In this document: positions 44,968 to 54,474 of the stretch, piece by piece | How positions within the stretch are numbered: position 1 is the first letter of the stretch | Layout: each line of letters opens with the position of its first letter | Assembly: GCF_008727865.1 (NCBI RefSeq) | Contig: NZ_VTWU01000006.1 | Coordinates: 287,730-351,729, forward strand | From: Hymenobacter busanensis | GTDB taxonomy: Bacteria > Bacteroidota > Bacteroidia > Cytophagales > Hymenobacteraceae | DNA length: 64,000 bases | Direction of reading: 5' to 3' | Made by a program: the position numbers and the translations under genes | The notes under the pieces: generated by a model | Database searches by the model: none | Seen by the model: only the letters and a program-made list of their open reading frames with translations | Told to the model about the DNA's origin: nothing

Positions 44968-46131
44968 ATGCCGCAAGAGCCCCCTTCCGCCCCCGCCGCC
45001 GTGCCGGAGGGCCCCAGCACCGGGGCCGCCCCGCGCCCACCCCAGGACCCCTATGAGCAAAGTCAAGCCCGCTTCCGCACGGTGTTTGAAAACTCGCCGC
45101 TGGGCCAGAAAATCATTACCCCCGACCTGACCATCCGCCAGGTCAACCAAGCGGTGCTGGCCATGCTCGGCTTTACGCGCCCCGAGGAACTGGTGGGCCA
45201 CAAAATCATCGATTTTGCCCACCCCGACCACCGCGCCGACTGGCAGGAGCTGCAAGAGCGGCTGTGGACGCACAAACTGCCGGCCTTCACGCTCGAAACC
45301 TGCCTGATGCGCGCCGACGGCTCTTCCTTCTGGTGCCAGGTGCACTCGGTGCTGTTTCCCGACGAAGGCGGCGAACTGGGCTACACAATCCTAGAGGACA
45401 TTTCCGCCCGTAAAACCCTTGAAGCCACCCTGAAGCGCCTCTACGACGCGCAGGAAACCATTCTGCAGCTGGCCACCCACGATTTGAAGGGGCCTATTGC
45501 CCACATCGAGCTGCTCACCGACCTGCTGCAGCGCGAAGTAGCCAGCCGCAGCGGGGCGGCCCCGCCCCCGCCCGAGATGGTGCACTATCTGGCCTTGATT
45601 CAGCAATCCTGCACCCACGCCCACGCTTTGTTGCAGGACGTGCTCTACGTGGGCGACCTGGACGAGCACGGCATGCAGAAGCGTCCCACCGACCTAAGCG
45701 CCTACCTGACCGCCCAGCTGGAGCGGCACCGGCTGGCGGCGGAGGAAAAGGGAATTCGGCTGAAGCTGGACCTGCCGCCGGCTGCCCTGCACACACGCCT
45801 GCACCCCGATAAATTCGGCCGGGTGCTCGACAACTTGCTCCACAACGCGCTCAAGTTCACGCCGGCCGGCGGCACCGTTACCGTCGGGCTGCGCGAGCAG
45901 GGCGGCAAGCCCCTGCTCACGGTGCAGGACACGGGCATCGGCATTCCCAGCAAGCTGCACGGCAACCTGTTCGACAAATTCAACCCCACCCGCCGCGCCG
46001 GGCTGCAGGGCGAAATCACCACCGGCCTGGGCCTGTTCATTGCCCGGCAAATCGTCGAGCTGCACGGCGGGGCCATTTGGCTGGAAAGCCGCGAGCAGGA
46101 AGGCACCACCTTCTTTATCGAGCTGCCCTAG
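44968..46131 (+). CDS. PAS sensor histidine kinase, paralogue B
   Basis: A 387-residue soluble kinase: Pro-rich N-terminus (1-30), PAS (about 35-150; RFRTVFENSPLGQKI), HisKA with His171 (ATHDLKGPIAHIELL) and HATPase (LLHNALKFT, DTGIGIP, TTGLGLFIARQIV). The PAS and HisKA are close to paralogue A. It is followed 90 bp later by an intact receiver, with which it probably pairs. The sensed signal cannot be read from the sequence. Confidence 0.93.
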   Translation: MPQEPPSAPAAVPEGPSTGAAPRPPQDPYEQSQARFRTVFENSPLGQKIITPDLTIRQVNQAVLAMLGFTRPEELVGHKIIDFAHPDHRADWQELQERLWTHKLPAFTLETCLMRADGSSFWCQVHSVLFPDEGGELGYTILEDISARKTLEATLKRLYDAQETILQLATHDLKGPIAHIELLTDLLQREVASRSGAAPPPPEMVHYLALIQQSCTHAHALLQDVLYVGDLDEHGMQKRPTDLSAYLTAQLERHRLAAEEKGIRLKLDLPPAALHTRLHPDKFGRVLDNLLHNALKFTPAGGTVTVGLREQGGKPLLTVQDTGIGIPSKLHGNLFDKFNPTRRAGLQGEITTGLGLFIARQIVELHGGAIWLESREQEGTTFFIELP

Positions 46132-46221
46132 CCCCCTATACGCCTTGGCGCTACCTTTGTAGCCTTTCCCCTTGGGCCCACGCGCGGCATTTTGCTGGTT
46201 GTCGCCAGCGCCCCGTTATCG

Positions 46222-46644
46222 ATGAAAAAGCTCTCCAGCGTGCTGCTGGTCGATGACGACCCGCTCACCAACGACCTCAATGAGCGCCTGCTTCAGCAGC
46301 TCCACGTCGCCGACCGCTACCTCGCCGTCACCAACGGCGAAGCAGCCTTAGCCGCCCTGCAGGACCTGGCGGCCGATGCCAACCCCAGCAGCCCGGTCTT
46401 GGTGTTACTCGACGTCAAGATGTCCGGCATGGACGGCATGGCCTTCGTGGAAGCGTACCAGCGTCTGCCCGTAGCCGCGCAGCAAACGGTTGTGATTGTG
46501 CTGCACACGGCTTCCATGAGTTCGGCCGACCTGGCCCGCATCGAGGCCCTGCCCATCGCCGGCCTGGTCAGCAAGCCCCTGACCAAGGAAAAGCTCGACA
46601 CCATTCTCAAGCTGCACTTTCAGCGTCATTTTCCCTCCGATTGA
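46222..46644 (+). CDS. Single-domain response regulator
   Basis: A 140-residue receiver with DDD at 11-13, phospho-acceptor Asp64 (VLLDVKMSGMDG), conserved Thr-type switch (VLHTAS) and KPL lysine near the end. No output domain is present, so it probably relays phosphate or acts by binding. It is the intact counterpart of the broken receiver at 42838. The ATG at 46222 is used instead of an upstream Met. A terminator follows. Confidence 0.92.
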   Translation: MKKLSSVLLVDDDPLTNDLNERLLQQLHVADRYLAVTNGEAALAALQDLAADANPSSPVLVLLDVKMSGMDGMAFVEAYQRLPVAAQQTVVIVLHTASMSSADLARIEALPIAGLVSKPLTKEKLDTILKLHFQRHFPSD

Positions 46645-47056
46645 CGTCCGCCGGCCCCCGCGCGCAACCCAAGCACGCATACGCCCGCGCCGAACTTTAA
46701 AGCCTACCGGACCCCGGTAGGCTTTTCTGTGTAGTACACTAGCTGAAAGAGAGGAATGGACTCTGCCCATCCTTCTTAGTAGCCCATGCATAAGAGCCGT
46801 TTCAGGAAGGCCTACATCATCGACATCCTACTCATGTAGGGATGGAAACAGGACCCAGCCTTTGCGGCAATTCGACTTTTCATATAGTACTTATCAACAA
46901 GCGTTTATAAGTCCTGTAGCAGCAGCTAGGGTTTTTCGACTGACGAAATAATTTACAAGCAACAGAGCCAGTTAGCACTAAAAATACCTGGATCCGGGTA
47001 TTGGATGGACAACTATTGTGTCGGAACCTTTGAGTTGGCTTTTTCCGGACTCGCAA
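46645..47056 (+). other. Intergenic gap before the giant secreted protein
   Basis: It holds the terminator at 46699-46726 and AT-rich sequence further on (46870-47000). I see no gene and no clear -7 box before 47057. Confidence 0.4.
46699..46726 (+). terminator. Terminator after the response regulator
   Basis: AAAGCCTACCGG pairs with CCGGTAGGCTTTT across a 3-nt loop, followed by a T-run. It closes the two-component cluster. Confidence 0.75.
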
Positions 47057-50000
47057 ATGATTGTACCCTTTACACACAAATACACCAATCGATTAAGTCG
47101 GTACGCGGTGATGCTGCTGATGCTTTTGTTGGCAGTACCGGCCTGGGCTGGCTCCCCAGCCGGACCCAGCAATGAATCCGGCACCAACACGCCTTCCCTC
47201 GGCCAGGCACTTAACCCAGACGGCACATTGCGGGCGGGCATTAACGGCTCGTTTGATGCCCGTGCTTTCACAATGGCCGCAGCACCCGATGGCCGGCCGG
47301 TATTTCGACCAACCAGTGCCTACAGTACTCAAGGAACAGGCGACGAAAACTGGCAGGACGGCTTCGGTATCCGCGGGGCCAACGCCGCGGTGCAGGCCGT
47401 AGTACAGGTAGGCACCGATACCTACGTAGCCGGGGGCTTTACCATAATAGGTAATGTGGTAGCCAACCGCGTGGCGAAGTGGAACGGTACCACCTGGACC
47501 AGCCTCGGAACCGGCACGGCCAATGGCGTGGGCGGCACCGTGAATGCGCTGGCCGTGGACGGCAGCGGTAATGTGTACGTGGGCGGCAGCTTCACTACCG
47601 CCGGTGGCAACCCCGCCAGCCGGGTGGCCAAGTGGAACGGCACCACCTGGAGCACCTTGGGCACCGGAGCGGCCGAAGGCGTAGGCGGAACCGTGAGTGC
47701 ACTGGCCGTGCAAGGCACGAATGTGTATGTGGGCGGCAGCTTCACGGCAGCTGGCGGTAACCCCGCCAACCGGGTGGCCCGCTGGGACGGCAACGCATGG
47801 CAGACGCTGGGCAACGGCACCGTCGCCACCGACGGCACGGCCAACGGCGTGGGCGGCACCGTGAATGCGCTGGCCGTGGACGGCAGCGGCAACGTGTACG
47901 CCGGGGGCACCTTCAGCACCGCTGGTGGCACCGCCGCGCGCAACGTAGCCAAGTGGAACGGCACCACCTGGACCAGCCTAGGCACCGGCACTACCGCCAC
48001 CGACGGCAGCGCCAACGGGGTCAACTCTTTGGTTTATGCCCTCGCAGTGTCGGGGAGCGATGTATACGTGGGAGGTGCATTCAGCACCGCTGGTGGCACC
48101 GCCGCGCGCAACGTGGCCCGCTGGAATGGCACACTTTGGAGCAGCCTGGGCACCGGCACCACCGCCACCGACGGCAGCGCCAACGGGGTGAGTTCTTTGG
48201 TTTTTGCTCTCGCAGTGTCGGGGAGCAATGTATATGTTGGCGGACTTCTCTCGACGGCAGGCGGCCTCACGGCTACCCGCGTGGCCAAGTGGAACGGCTC
48301 GGCCTGGAGCAGCCTCGGATCCGGCACCGCCAACGGCGTGAACAGCACCGTGCAGGCCCTGGCGCTGAATGGTACTAGTGTATTGGTGGGCGGTTTGTTC
48401 GCCACGGCCGGTGGCACCACCGTCAACCGCCTGGCCCGCTGGGACGGAACCAACTGGAACCCCTTTGGCACGACTACCGCCAACGGCATATTTGGGGGGA
48501 GTATTAACGACATCCGGGCAGTAGCCGTGAACGGGGCCGATGTGTATGTGGGCGGCCCCTTTACCCAAGTGGGTGGCGTGGCAGCCAACTACGTGGCCAA
48601 GTGGAACGGCACGGCTTGGAGCAGCCTGGGCACCGGCACGGCCAATGGCACCGACGGAATTGTGGAGGCGATGGTCGTGAGCGGCACTACGCTCTATGTG
48701 GGCGGCCGCTTTCTCAACGCCGGCGGCACCGCAGCCAGCCACGTGGCCCGATGGAACGGCACGAGTTGGAGCGCCCTAGGGGCGGGCATTGACGACGGAG
48801 CTAACGTTTTTGTGAATGCGCTTGCCGTGATTGGGTCTAACCTCTATGTAGGCGGACAATTTACCGCAGCCGGCGGCGTGACCACCACCAACGTGGCCCG
48901 CTGGAACGGTACGGCATGGACCAGCTTGGGCACCGGTGCCGACGAGGGAGTAAACTCCCTCGTCCTCGCTTTTGGCGTCCGCGGCACCGACCTTTACCTC
49001 GGCGGCGCCTTCAGCATGGCCGGCTCGCTGGATGCCAACCACGTAGCCCGCTGGAACGGCTCGGCCTGGAGCAGCCTGGGCACCGGCACGGCCAACGGCA
49101 TCGACTTGAGCGGCCTAGTAGAAGCTTTGGTGGTGAACAGCACCGACGTGTACGTGGGCGGCACCTTCACTGCGGCCGGGGGCAATCCGGCCAATAACGT
49201 AGCCCGCTGGAACGGCTCTGCCTGGAGCAGCCTGGGCACCGGCACCGACGGCCGGGTGCAGGCCCTGGCCTTAAATGGCACCGACCTCTACGCGGGCGGC
49301 GAGTTTACCCAGGCCGGCGGCACCGCCGCCAGCCGCATTGCGAAGTGGAACGGCGGCACGTGGAGTATGCTCGGTACGGGCCTCAACAATGCCGTATATG
49401 CACTGGGGGCTACCCCCGGCGGCAACGTGTACGCCGGCGGCCCTTTCACCGCCGTCGGCGACGGCAGCAAGGTCAGCTACGGCTTTGGGGTGTACGAGCC
49501 GGTCAGCACGGCCTTCGCCGTCACGGGCTTCAGCCCGGCAAGTGCGGCTGCCGGGGCGGTGGTTACCATCACGGGCACCAACCTGACCGGGGCCACGGGT
49601 GTGCGTTTCGGTACGGGCGCGCTGGCCCTGCGCTTCACCGTGGTCAATGCCGGCACCATCACGGCCGTAGTGCCAGTGGCGGCGGCATCAGGCCCCATTA
49701 CCGTAAGCACAGCCACGGCAGTGGCCAGTAGCCCGGCCTCGTTCACCTACGCCCCCATGCTCGATGCCCAGGTCAGCCTGAGCCCGGCTGGCCCGCTCAG
49801 CGCCTGCGCGCCCCAAACTCTGACGGCCACGGGCACCCGCCCCGGTTTCGCTCCCGGCGGTACCGGCTTCAACGACGCCGTACGCGCCTTGGCCGTGCAA
49901 ACCGACGGCAAGGTGCTAGCCGGCGGCACCTTTACCCAATTCAACGGCGCTTCGCAACCCTACTTGGTTCGGCTCAATGCCAACGGCACGCTTGACAACA

Positions 50001-53000
50001 CATTCAATGCAAGTGTGGCTGGGGTGAACAGCGAGGTGCTGGCCCTGGTAGCGCAGCCCGATGGCAAAACCCTGGTGGGCGGCGCCTTTGGCAGTTCCGG
50101 TGGAATTGGTACGGGCAAGCTGCTGCGGCTCAACGCCGATGGCACCCTGGATACCTCGTTCAACATCGGCAACGGCTTCGATGGCGTGGTATGGGCCGTA
50201 GCCCTGCAGCCCGACGGCAAAATTCTGGTCGGGGGCACGTTCGGCACCCTCAACGGGGTGGCCGTGCCCGTGGGCCTGGTGCGCCTCAACGCCAACGGTA
50301 CCCGCGACGCCACCTTCAACCCCGGCGGGCTGGGCGTAGACGGAGGCATCCTCGCCCTGGCTTTGCAGGCCAACGGCAGGATTGTGGCCGGCGGTGAGTT
50401 CAACACCTACAACGGCGCGGCCGTGGCTCACCTGTTGCGCGTGAATGCCGACGGCAGCCGCGACCTGACCTTCGACAGCAGCCCGTCCGTCATCAACAAC
50501 CGGGTATGGGCCGTGGCAGTGCAGCCCGACGGCAAGGTGCTGGCCGGCGGCAGCTTCAACTTCAACACGCTGGCTTCCGACCACCTCGTGCGCCTCACCG
50601 CCACCGGGGGGCTCGATAATACCTTTAACGTCAACGGGGCAGGCTTTGCCAACGACGGTTTCAACAACGTGGTCTGGAACGTGAGCGTGCTGGCCGATGG
50701 CAAAATCCTGGTTGGTACCCCAGCCAATAGCTACAACGGGGCTACCGTGCCCGGCGGCCTGCTGCGGCTGACGGCCGCCGGCCTGCACGACAACACCTTC
50801 AACACCGGCGGCACCGGCTTCGGACTTGCCGACGTGTTTAGCATTGCCCTCCAAGCCGACGGCAAGGTGCTGGCCGGGGGCTCCTTCCTGAGCTACAACG
50901 GGGTGGCCTCGGCGCCCGACTACCTGGCCCGCGTTCAGGCCGATGGCAGCCTCAACGCCACGGCCACGGCCCTTTCCGGGGCCACGTTCACGTTTACGCC
51001 CGGCGGCAGCACTACCAATCCGCTCACTACGAACACGGTCGGCTCTTATTCGGCCACGGCCACAGTGGGCAGCAGCACCTCGGGGCCATCCAATACGGTG
51101 GTGCTGACTTCGTGCCCCGCGCCTACCCTGACCTCGTTTACGCCCACCAGCGGCCCGGTTACCACCAGCGTGCAGCTCACGGGCACCAACTTTACCGGAG
51201 CCACCGCCGTGGCCTTCAACGGCACGGCGGCGCCGGGCTTTGTGGTCAATTCCAGCACTCAGATTACGGTGAGCGTGCCGGCCGGGGCCAGCACAGGTCC
51301 CATCTCGGTAACCACGCCCGGGGGCACGGCCACGAGCACCGGCAGCTTTACGGTATCGGCCGGCTCGGCCCCGGTGGTGGTAAGTGTGGGCGTGCCGGCT
51401 TCCCAGAATTATAAACTAGGCCAGTCCTTGGCCTTTTCGGTCGTATTCGATGCGCCGGTAACCGTGAGCGGCACTCCTACCTTGGACTTGGTAATGGGGT
51501 CTTCTTCCGTACCGGCTACATTGGTAAGCGGCAGCGGCACCGCAACCCTACAGTTCAGCCGCACCGTGGCCAGCACCGACCTGGACCTGGATGGTATTAC
51601 TTTGGCCGCTGCCACGGCCTTGAACGGCGGCAGCATCGTGAGTAGCGGCGGCGTAGCCGCCAACCGGACCCTAAACGGCGTTCCAGCGACGAGTGGGATT
51701 AAAGTAGACGGCGTGCAGCCCTTCGTGGCGGCTTCGACCCGCTTGCTGCCCACTACCACGAGTGCTACCGGCCCGGACGTGACGTTCCGGGTGGTGTTCA
51801 ACGAGGCCGTAACCGGCGTGGCCGCCTCCAGCTTTGCGGCAGTGAGTACGGGCGGCGTGGGCGGCACGGTGAGCGGCGTGGTGCCGGTAGCGGCTTCGGG
51901 AGGCACTACCTACGACGTAACCCTGACCGGCATCAACGGCGACGGTTCGGTTCGGCTGGCAGTTCCCGGCACCGGCCCTTTGGTACAGGACTCGTTTACA
52001 AATGCCTACTTGGCCAGTGCCTCGGTGAGCGGCGAAACCTATACCATCGTCCCCGGCAACCTGCTGGTAAGCACACCACAGAACGTGAGCGGCATGTACG
52101 CCAACGTGACGGTGGCGGCGAGCGGCGTAGCCACCCTCACCAGCAACCTGACAGTAACCAATGAATTTACCGTGCGCTCGGGCGCCTCGTTGTTGTTCCG
52201 GGAACCTGGCAGCGCTCTTAACCGCGCCACCACCGGCGACCCATGCAACATCGTAAGCGGAGCGGGACGCTTTGTGCTGGAGCCGGGCGCGACGCTGGGC
52301 ATCTGCGACCCCAACGGCATCAGCCAAAGCGGGGCCTCTGGAGCCGTACAAGTGACGGGCACCCGCAGCTTTTCCGACCAAGCTCACTACCTATATAACG
52401 GCGACGCAGCCCAAGCCACCGGCGACGGTCTGCCAGCCACGGTGGCTAGGCTTACGGTTGGCAACGCAGCCGGCGTAACGCTAACCAATGCTGCAACAAC
52501 CGTTTCGGGATCTTTGAATTTGACCAGCGGCGGCCTGACGGTGCCGGCAGCCAAAACGCTGACCGTCGGCGGCGCCACCGCCACTACAGGCGCCTACATC
52601 ATTGGCGGAGCCGGCTCGTTTGTACTCAGCAGCGGGGCCGTTTTCAAGACCGGTAACGCGGCTGGCATCAGCGCCCTCGGCACAGCTACGGGCGCGGTGC
52701 AAACCACAACGGCCCGCTCCTTCAATGCCGGGGCCAGCTACGAGTACACCGGCCCGGCCGCCCAAATTACCGGCTCCGGCTTGCCGGGCACCGTGGCCAA
52801 CCTGACCATCAACAACGCAGCCGGCGCAACCCTCACCAACGACCTGACAACCACCGGGGCCCTGACCATGACGAGTGGTGTGCTGACCACCGGGGCCCGC
52901 ACTATCACGCTGGGCAGTTCGGCTACGCTTTCGGAACAGGAAACGAGCTACGTGCTGGGCAAAGTAGCCGCGAACCGCACGCTGGCCCCTGGCTCGGCAG

Positions 53001-53893
53001 AAGCCTTCGGTGGGCTTGGACTGTCACTGATTCCGGCCAGTAGCTCCTCCGCTCCCGGGGCAACGCTAGTGACGCGCACCACCGGCACGGCCCTCGCCGG
53101 GGCAGGCACGAGCCGGAGCATCTTGCGTTACTTCGACATCCAGCCCGCAGTTAACACGGGCCTGAACGTGACGATGAACTTTGGGTACTTCGCTCACGAG
53201 CTCAACGGCATCCCAGCAGCCAATCTGGCTCTGTTCAAGTCGGTGAGCGGCGGTACGCCCTGGATTCCGCAGCGCGGCACCACAGCCGGCCCGAACGTAG
53301 TGACCAAAACCGGCATTGCCGACTTCTCGGTTTGGACGCTGGGGAACTCGGCCAACCCGCTGCCCGTGGAGTTAAGTGCTTTCACGGCCACGCCCGAGGG
53401 CAACTCAGTCGTGCGCCTGTTCTGGGCCACGGCCTCGGAGAAGAACAGTAACCGCTTCGAAGTGGAGCGCAGCCCCGACGGCCGCACATTTGAAGCTATC
53501 GGAACGGTGGCCGCCGCCGGCACCAGCAGCACCCCTCATTCCTATCGGCTGGTCGATGCGAAGCTACCAGCTGGCGCGACGCTGCTTTACTACCGCCTGC
53601 GGCAAGTGGACACGGACGGCACGTTTGCCTACTCGCCGGTGCGCACCGTGGCACTGGGCTACGCGGGTACCGGGCTGACGTTGTTTCCTAATCCATCCGG
53701 CGTGGGCGCCACTACGCTTACTGGCGCAGCACCGGGCACACTGGCCGAGGTAATCGACGCGCTCGGCCGCCGTGTGGCCTCAGCGGGGGTCGACACCAGC
53801 GGCAAAGCAATACTGACTTTACCGAAGGGTTTGGCCGGCGGCCTCTACATTGTGCGCAACGGCACGCAGGCCTTACGCTTGGTAGTGGAATAA
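47057..53893 (+). CDS. Giant T9SS-secreted repeat protein
   Basis: A 2278-residue exported protein. A signal peptide (YAVMLLMLLLAVPAWA) is followed by a region (about 110-820) of about 12 tandem units of roughly 50-60 residues with a consensus like YVGGxFTxAGG-xxANxVAxWNGxxWSSLGTG, probably beta-propeller or beta-strand repeats. Then come an IPT/TIG domain, delta-60-type repeats (LALQPDGKILVGGTF, LVRLNANGTLDxTF; about 960-1300), another IPT and an Ig-like stretch. Low-complexity adhesin-like regions and a C-terminal T9SS sorting domain follow (FPNPSG, ending LRLVVE). The ATG at 47057 is preferred over a GTG at 47018. It is probably a cell-surface or gliding/adhesion protein. Confidence 0.9.
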   Translation: MIVPFTHKYTNRLSRYAVMLLMLLLAVPAWAGSPAGPSNESGTNTPSLGQALNPDGTLRAGINGSFDARAFTMAAAPDGRPVFRPTSAYSTQGTGDENWQDGFGIRGANAAVQAVVQVGTDTYVAGGFTIIGNVVANRVAKWNGTTWTSLGTGTANGVGGTVNALAVDGSGNVYVGGSFTTAGGNPASRVAKWNGTTWSTLGTGAAEGVGGTVSALAVQGTNVYVGGSFTAAGGNPANRVARWDGNAWQTLGNGTVATDGTANGVGGTVNALAVDGSGNVYAGGTFSTAGGTAARNVAKWNGTTWTSLGTGTTATDGSANGVNSLVYALAVSGSDVYVGGAFSTAGGTAARNVARWNGTLWSSLGTGTTATDGSANGVSSLVFALAVSGSNVYVGGLLSTAGGLTATRVAKWNGSAWSSLGSGTANGVNSTVQALALNGTSVLVGGLFATAGGTTVNRLARWDGTNWNPFGTTTANGIFGGSINDIRAVAVNGADVYVGGPFTQVGGVAANYVAKWNGTAWSSLGTGTANGTDGIVEAMVVSGTTLYVGGRFLNAGGTAASHVARWNGTSWSALGAGIDDGANVFVNALAVIGSNLYVGGQFTAAGGVTTTNVARWNGTAWTSLGTGADEGVNSLVLAFGVRGTDLYLGGAFSMAGSLDANHVARWNGSAWSSLGTGTANGIDLSGLVEALVVNSTDVYVGGTFTAAGGNPANNVARWNGSAWSSLGTGTDGRVQALALNGTDLYAGGEFTQAGGTAASRIAKWNGGTWSMLGTGLNNAVYALGATPGGNVYAGGPFTAVGDGSKVSYGFGVYEPVSTAFAVTGFSPASAAAGAVVTITGTNLTGATGVRFGTGALALRFTVVNAGTITAVVPVAAASGPITVSTATAVASSPASFTYAPMLDAQVSLSPAGPLSACAPQTLTATGTRPGFAPGGTGFNDAVRALAVQTDGKVLAGGTFTQFNGASQPYLVRLNANGTLDNTFNASVAGVNSEVLALVAQPDGKTLVGGAFGSSGGIGTGKLLRLNADGTLDTSFNIGNGFDGVVWAVALQPDGKILVGGTFGTLNGVAVPVGLVRLNANGTRDATFNPGGLGVDGGILALALQANGRIVAGGEFNTYNGAAVAHLLRVNADGSRDLTFDSSPSVINNRVWAVAVQPDGKVLAGGSFNFNTLASDHLVRLTATGGLDNTFNVNGAGFANDGFNNVVWNVSVLADGKILVGTPANSYNGATVPGGLLRLTAAGLHDNTFNTGGTGFGLADVFSIALQADGKVLAGGSFLSYNGVASAPDYLARVQADGSLNATATALSGATFTFTPGGSTTNPLTTNTVGSYSATATVGSSTSGPSNTVVLTSCPAPTLTSFTPTSGPVTTSVQLTGTNFTGATAVAFNGTAAPGFVVNSSTQITVSVPAGASTGPISVTTPGGTATSTGSFTVSAGSAPVVVSVGVPASQNYKLGQSLAFSVVFDAPVTVSGTPTLDLVMGSSSVPATLVSGSGTATLQFSRTVASTDLDLDGITLAAATALNGGSIVSSGGVAANRTLNGVPATSGIKVDGVQPFVAASTRLLPTTTSATGPDVTFRVVFNEAVTGVAASSFAAVSTGGVGGTVSGVVPVAASGGTTYDVTLTGINGDGSVRLAVPGTGPLVQDSFTNAYLASASVSGETYTIVPGNLLVSTPQNVSGMYANVTVAASGVATLTSNLTVTNEFTVRSGASLLFREPGSALNRATTGDPCNIVSGAGRFVLEPGATLGICDPNGISQSGASGAVQVTGTRSFSDQAHYLYNGDAAQATGDGLPATVARLTVGNAAGVTLTNAATTVSGSLNLTSGGLTVPAAKTLTVGGATATTGAYIIGGAGSFVLSSGAVFKTGNAAGISALGTATGAVQTTTARSFNAGASYEYTGPAAQITGSGLPGTVANLTINNAAGATLTNDLTTTGALTMTSGVLTTGARTITLGSSATLSEQETSYVLGKVAANRTLAPGSAEAFGGLGLSLIPASSSSAPGATLVTRTTGTALAGAGTSRSILRYFDIQPAVNTGLNVTMNFGYFAHELNGIPAANLALFKSVSGGTPWIPQRGTTAGPNVVTKTGIADFSVWTLGNSANPLPVELSAFTATPEGNSVVRLFWATASEKNSNRFEVERSPDGRTFEAIGTVAAAGTSSTPHSYRLVDAKLPAGATLLYYRLRQVDTDGTFAYSPVRTVALGYAGTGLTLFPNPSGVGATTLTGAAPGTLAEVIDALGRRVASAGVDTSGKAILTLPKGLAGGLYIVRNGTQALRLVVE

Positions 53894-53914
53894 CAGCACG
53901 TCATAGTCCATCTG

Positions 53915-53952
53915 AAAAAAGCCGTCTGGCCACTTAGGCCGACGGCTTTTTT
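53915..53952 (+). terminator. Terminator after the giant secreted protein
   Basis: A hairpin AAAAAAGCCGTC (53915-53926) with GACGGCTTTTTT (53941-53952), loop 14 bp, T-run at the end. It lies 21 bp after the stop. Confidence 0.85.
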
Positions 53953-54091
53953 ATGCTTGCTTGATAACCGTAGGAGCAGAAAACATCCTAATACCGCCCC
54001 GCACGTTCCTAAGTTCTCGATGGCCCGTTTTTTTAGGACGACACAATATGTCTGGATCGTTTATCTAAACGGCGGATAAATGCTCGGACCA

Positions 54092-54246
54092 GCCGGCGCA
54101 CCTTCGTCACTCATAGATTGGAACGCGGCATGCCCCCGGCCGTCATCGTGAAGTTCACCGGCCACAAAGACATCAAAACCCTGGTGCGCTACGTGAAGAT
54201 TGCCGACGCTAAAAAGGGCAGCCTGATGGAGAAGACACGGGAGTAA
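54092..54246 (+). pseudogene. 3' remnant of a tyrosine recombinase (integrase)
   Basis: A 51-codon fragment (RRTFVTHRLERGMPPAVIV, then TGHKDIKTLVRYVK) ends in TAA at 54246. It aligns without gaps to the last 155 bp of the integrase at 62278-62432, with about 22 mismatches (about 86% identity by eye). It keeps the catalytic Arg, His and Tyr region but nothing upstream of it is recognisable. It marks the edge of a stretch of mobile or rearranged DNA. Confidence 0.85.
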
Positions 54247-54420
54247 TCCATACTCCTACCAGAACGCGCAAGGCTTGGGTAATACATCAATCTGATGCAG
54301 CACAGGAGCCTCACTTATACACTTGTTAGGTTATGCCGGCAAACTAACGCTACTCCTAACGCTATCATCGAACTGAACGGCTGCCATGATAAACTACAAT
54401 GAGTGGCACGAAAAGCACCT

Positions 54421-54462
54421 AAACAACAACGGCCGCCCAGTTTGGAGCGGCCGTTGTTGTTT
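54421..54462 (-). terminator. Terminator of the IPT/T9SS gene
   Basis: AAACAACAACGGCCGC (54421-54436) is exactly complementary to GCGGCCGTTGTTGTTT (54447-54462), a 16-bp stem with a 10-bp loop, 12 bp beyond the stop of the minus-strand gene at 54475. Confidence 0.75.
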
Positions 54463-54474
54463 GGAAAAACAGCG

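Noticed and set aside
47400..49500. Regular repeats that might suggest a CRISPR or tandem DNA array
   Set aside because: They are in-frame protein repeats of about 50-60 codons with diverged DNA, not identical repeats with spacers.
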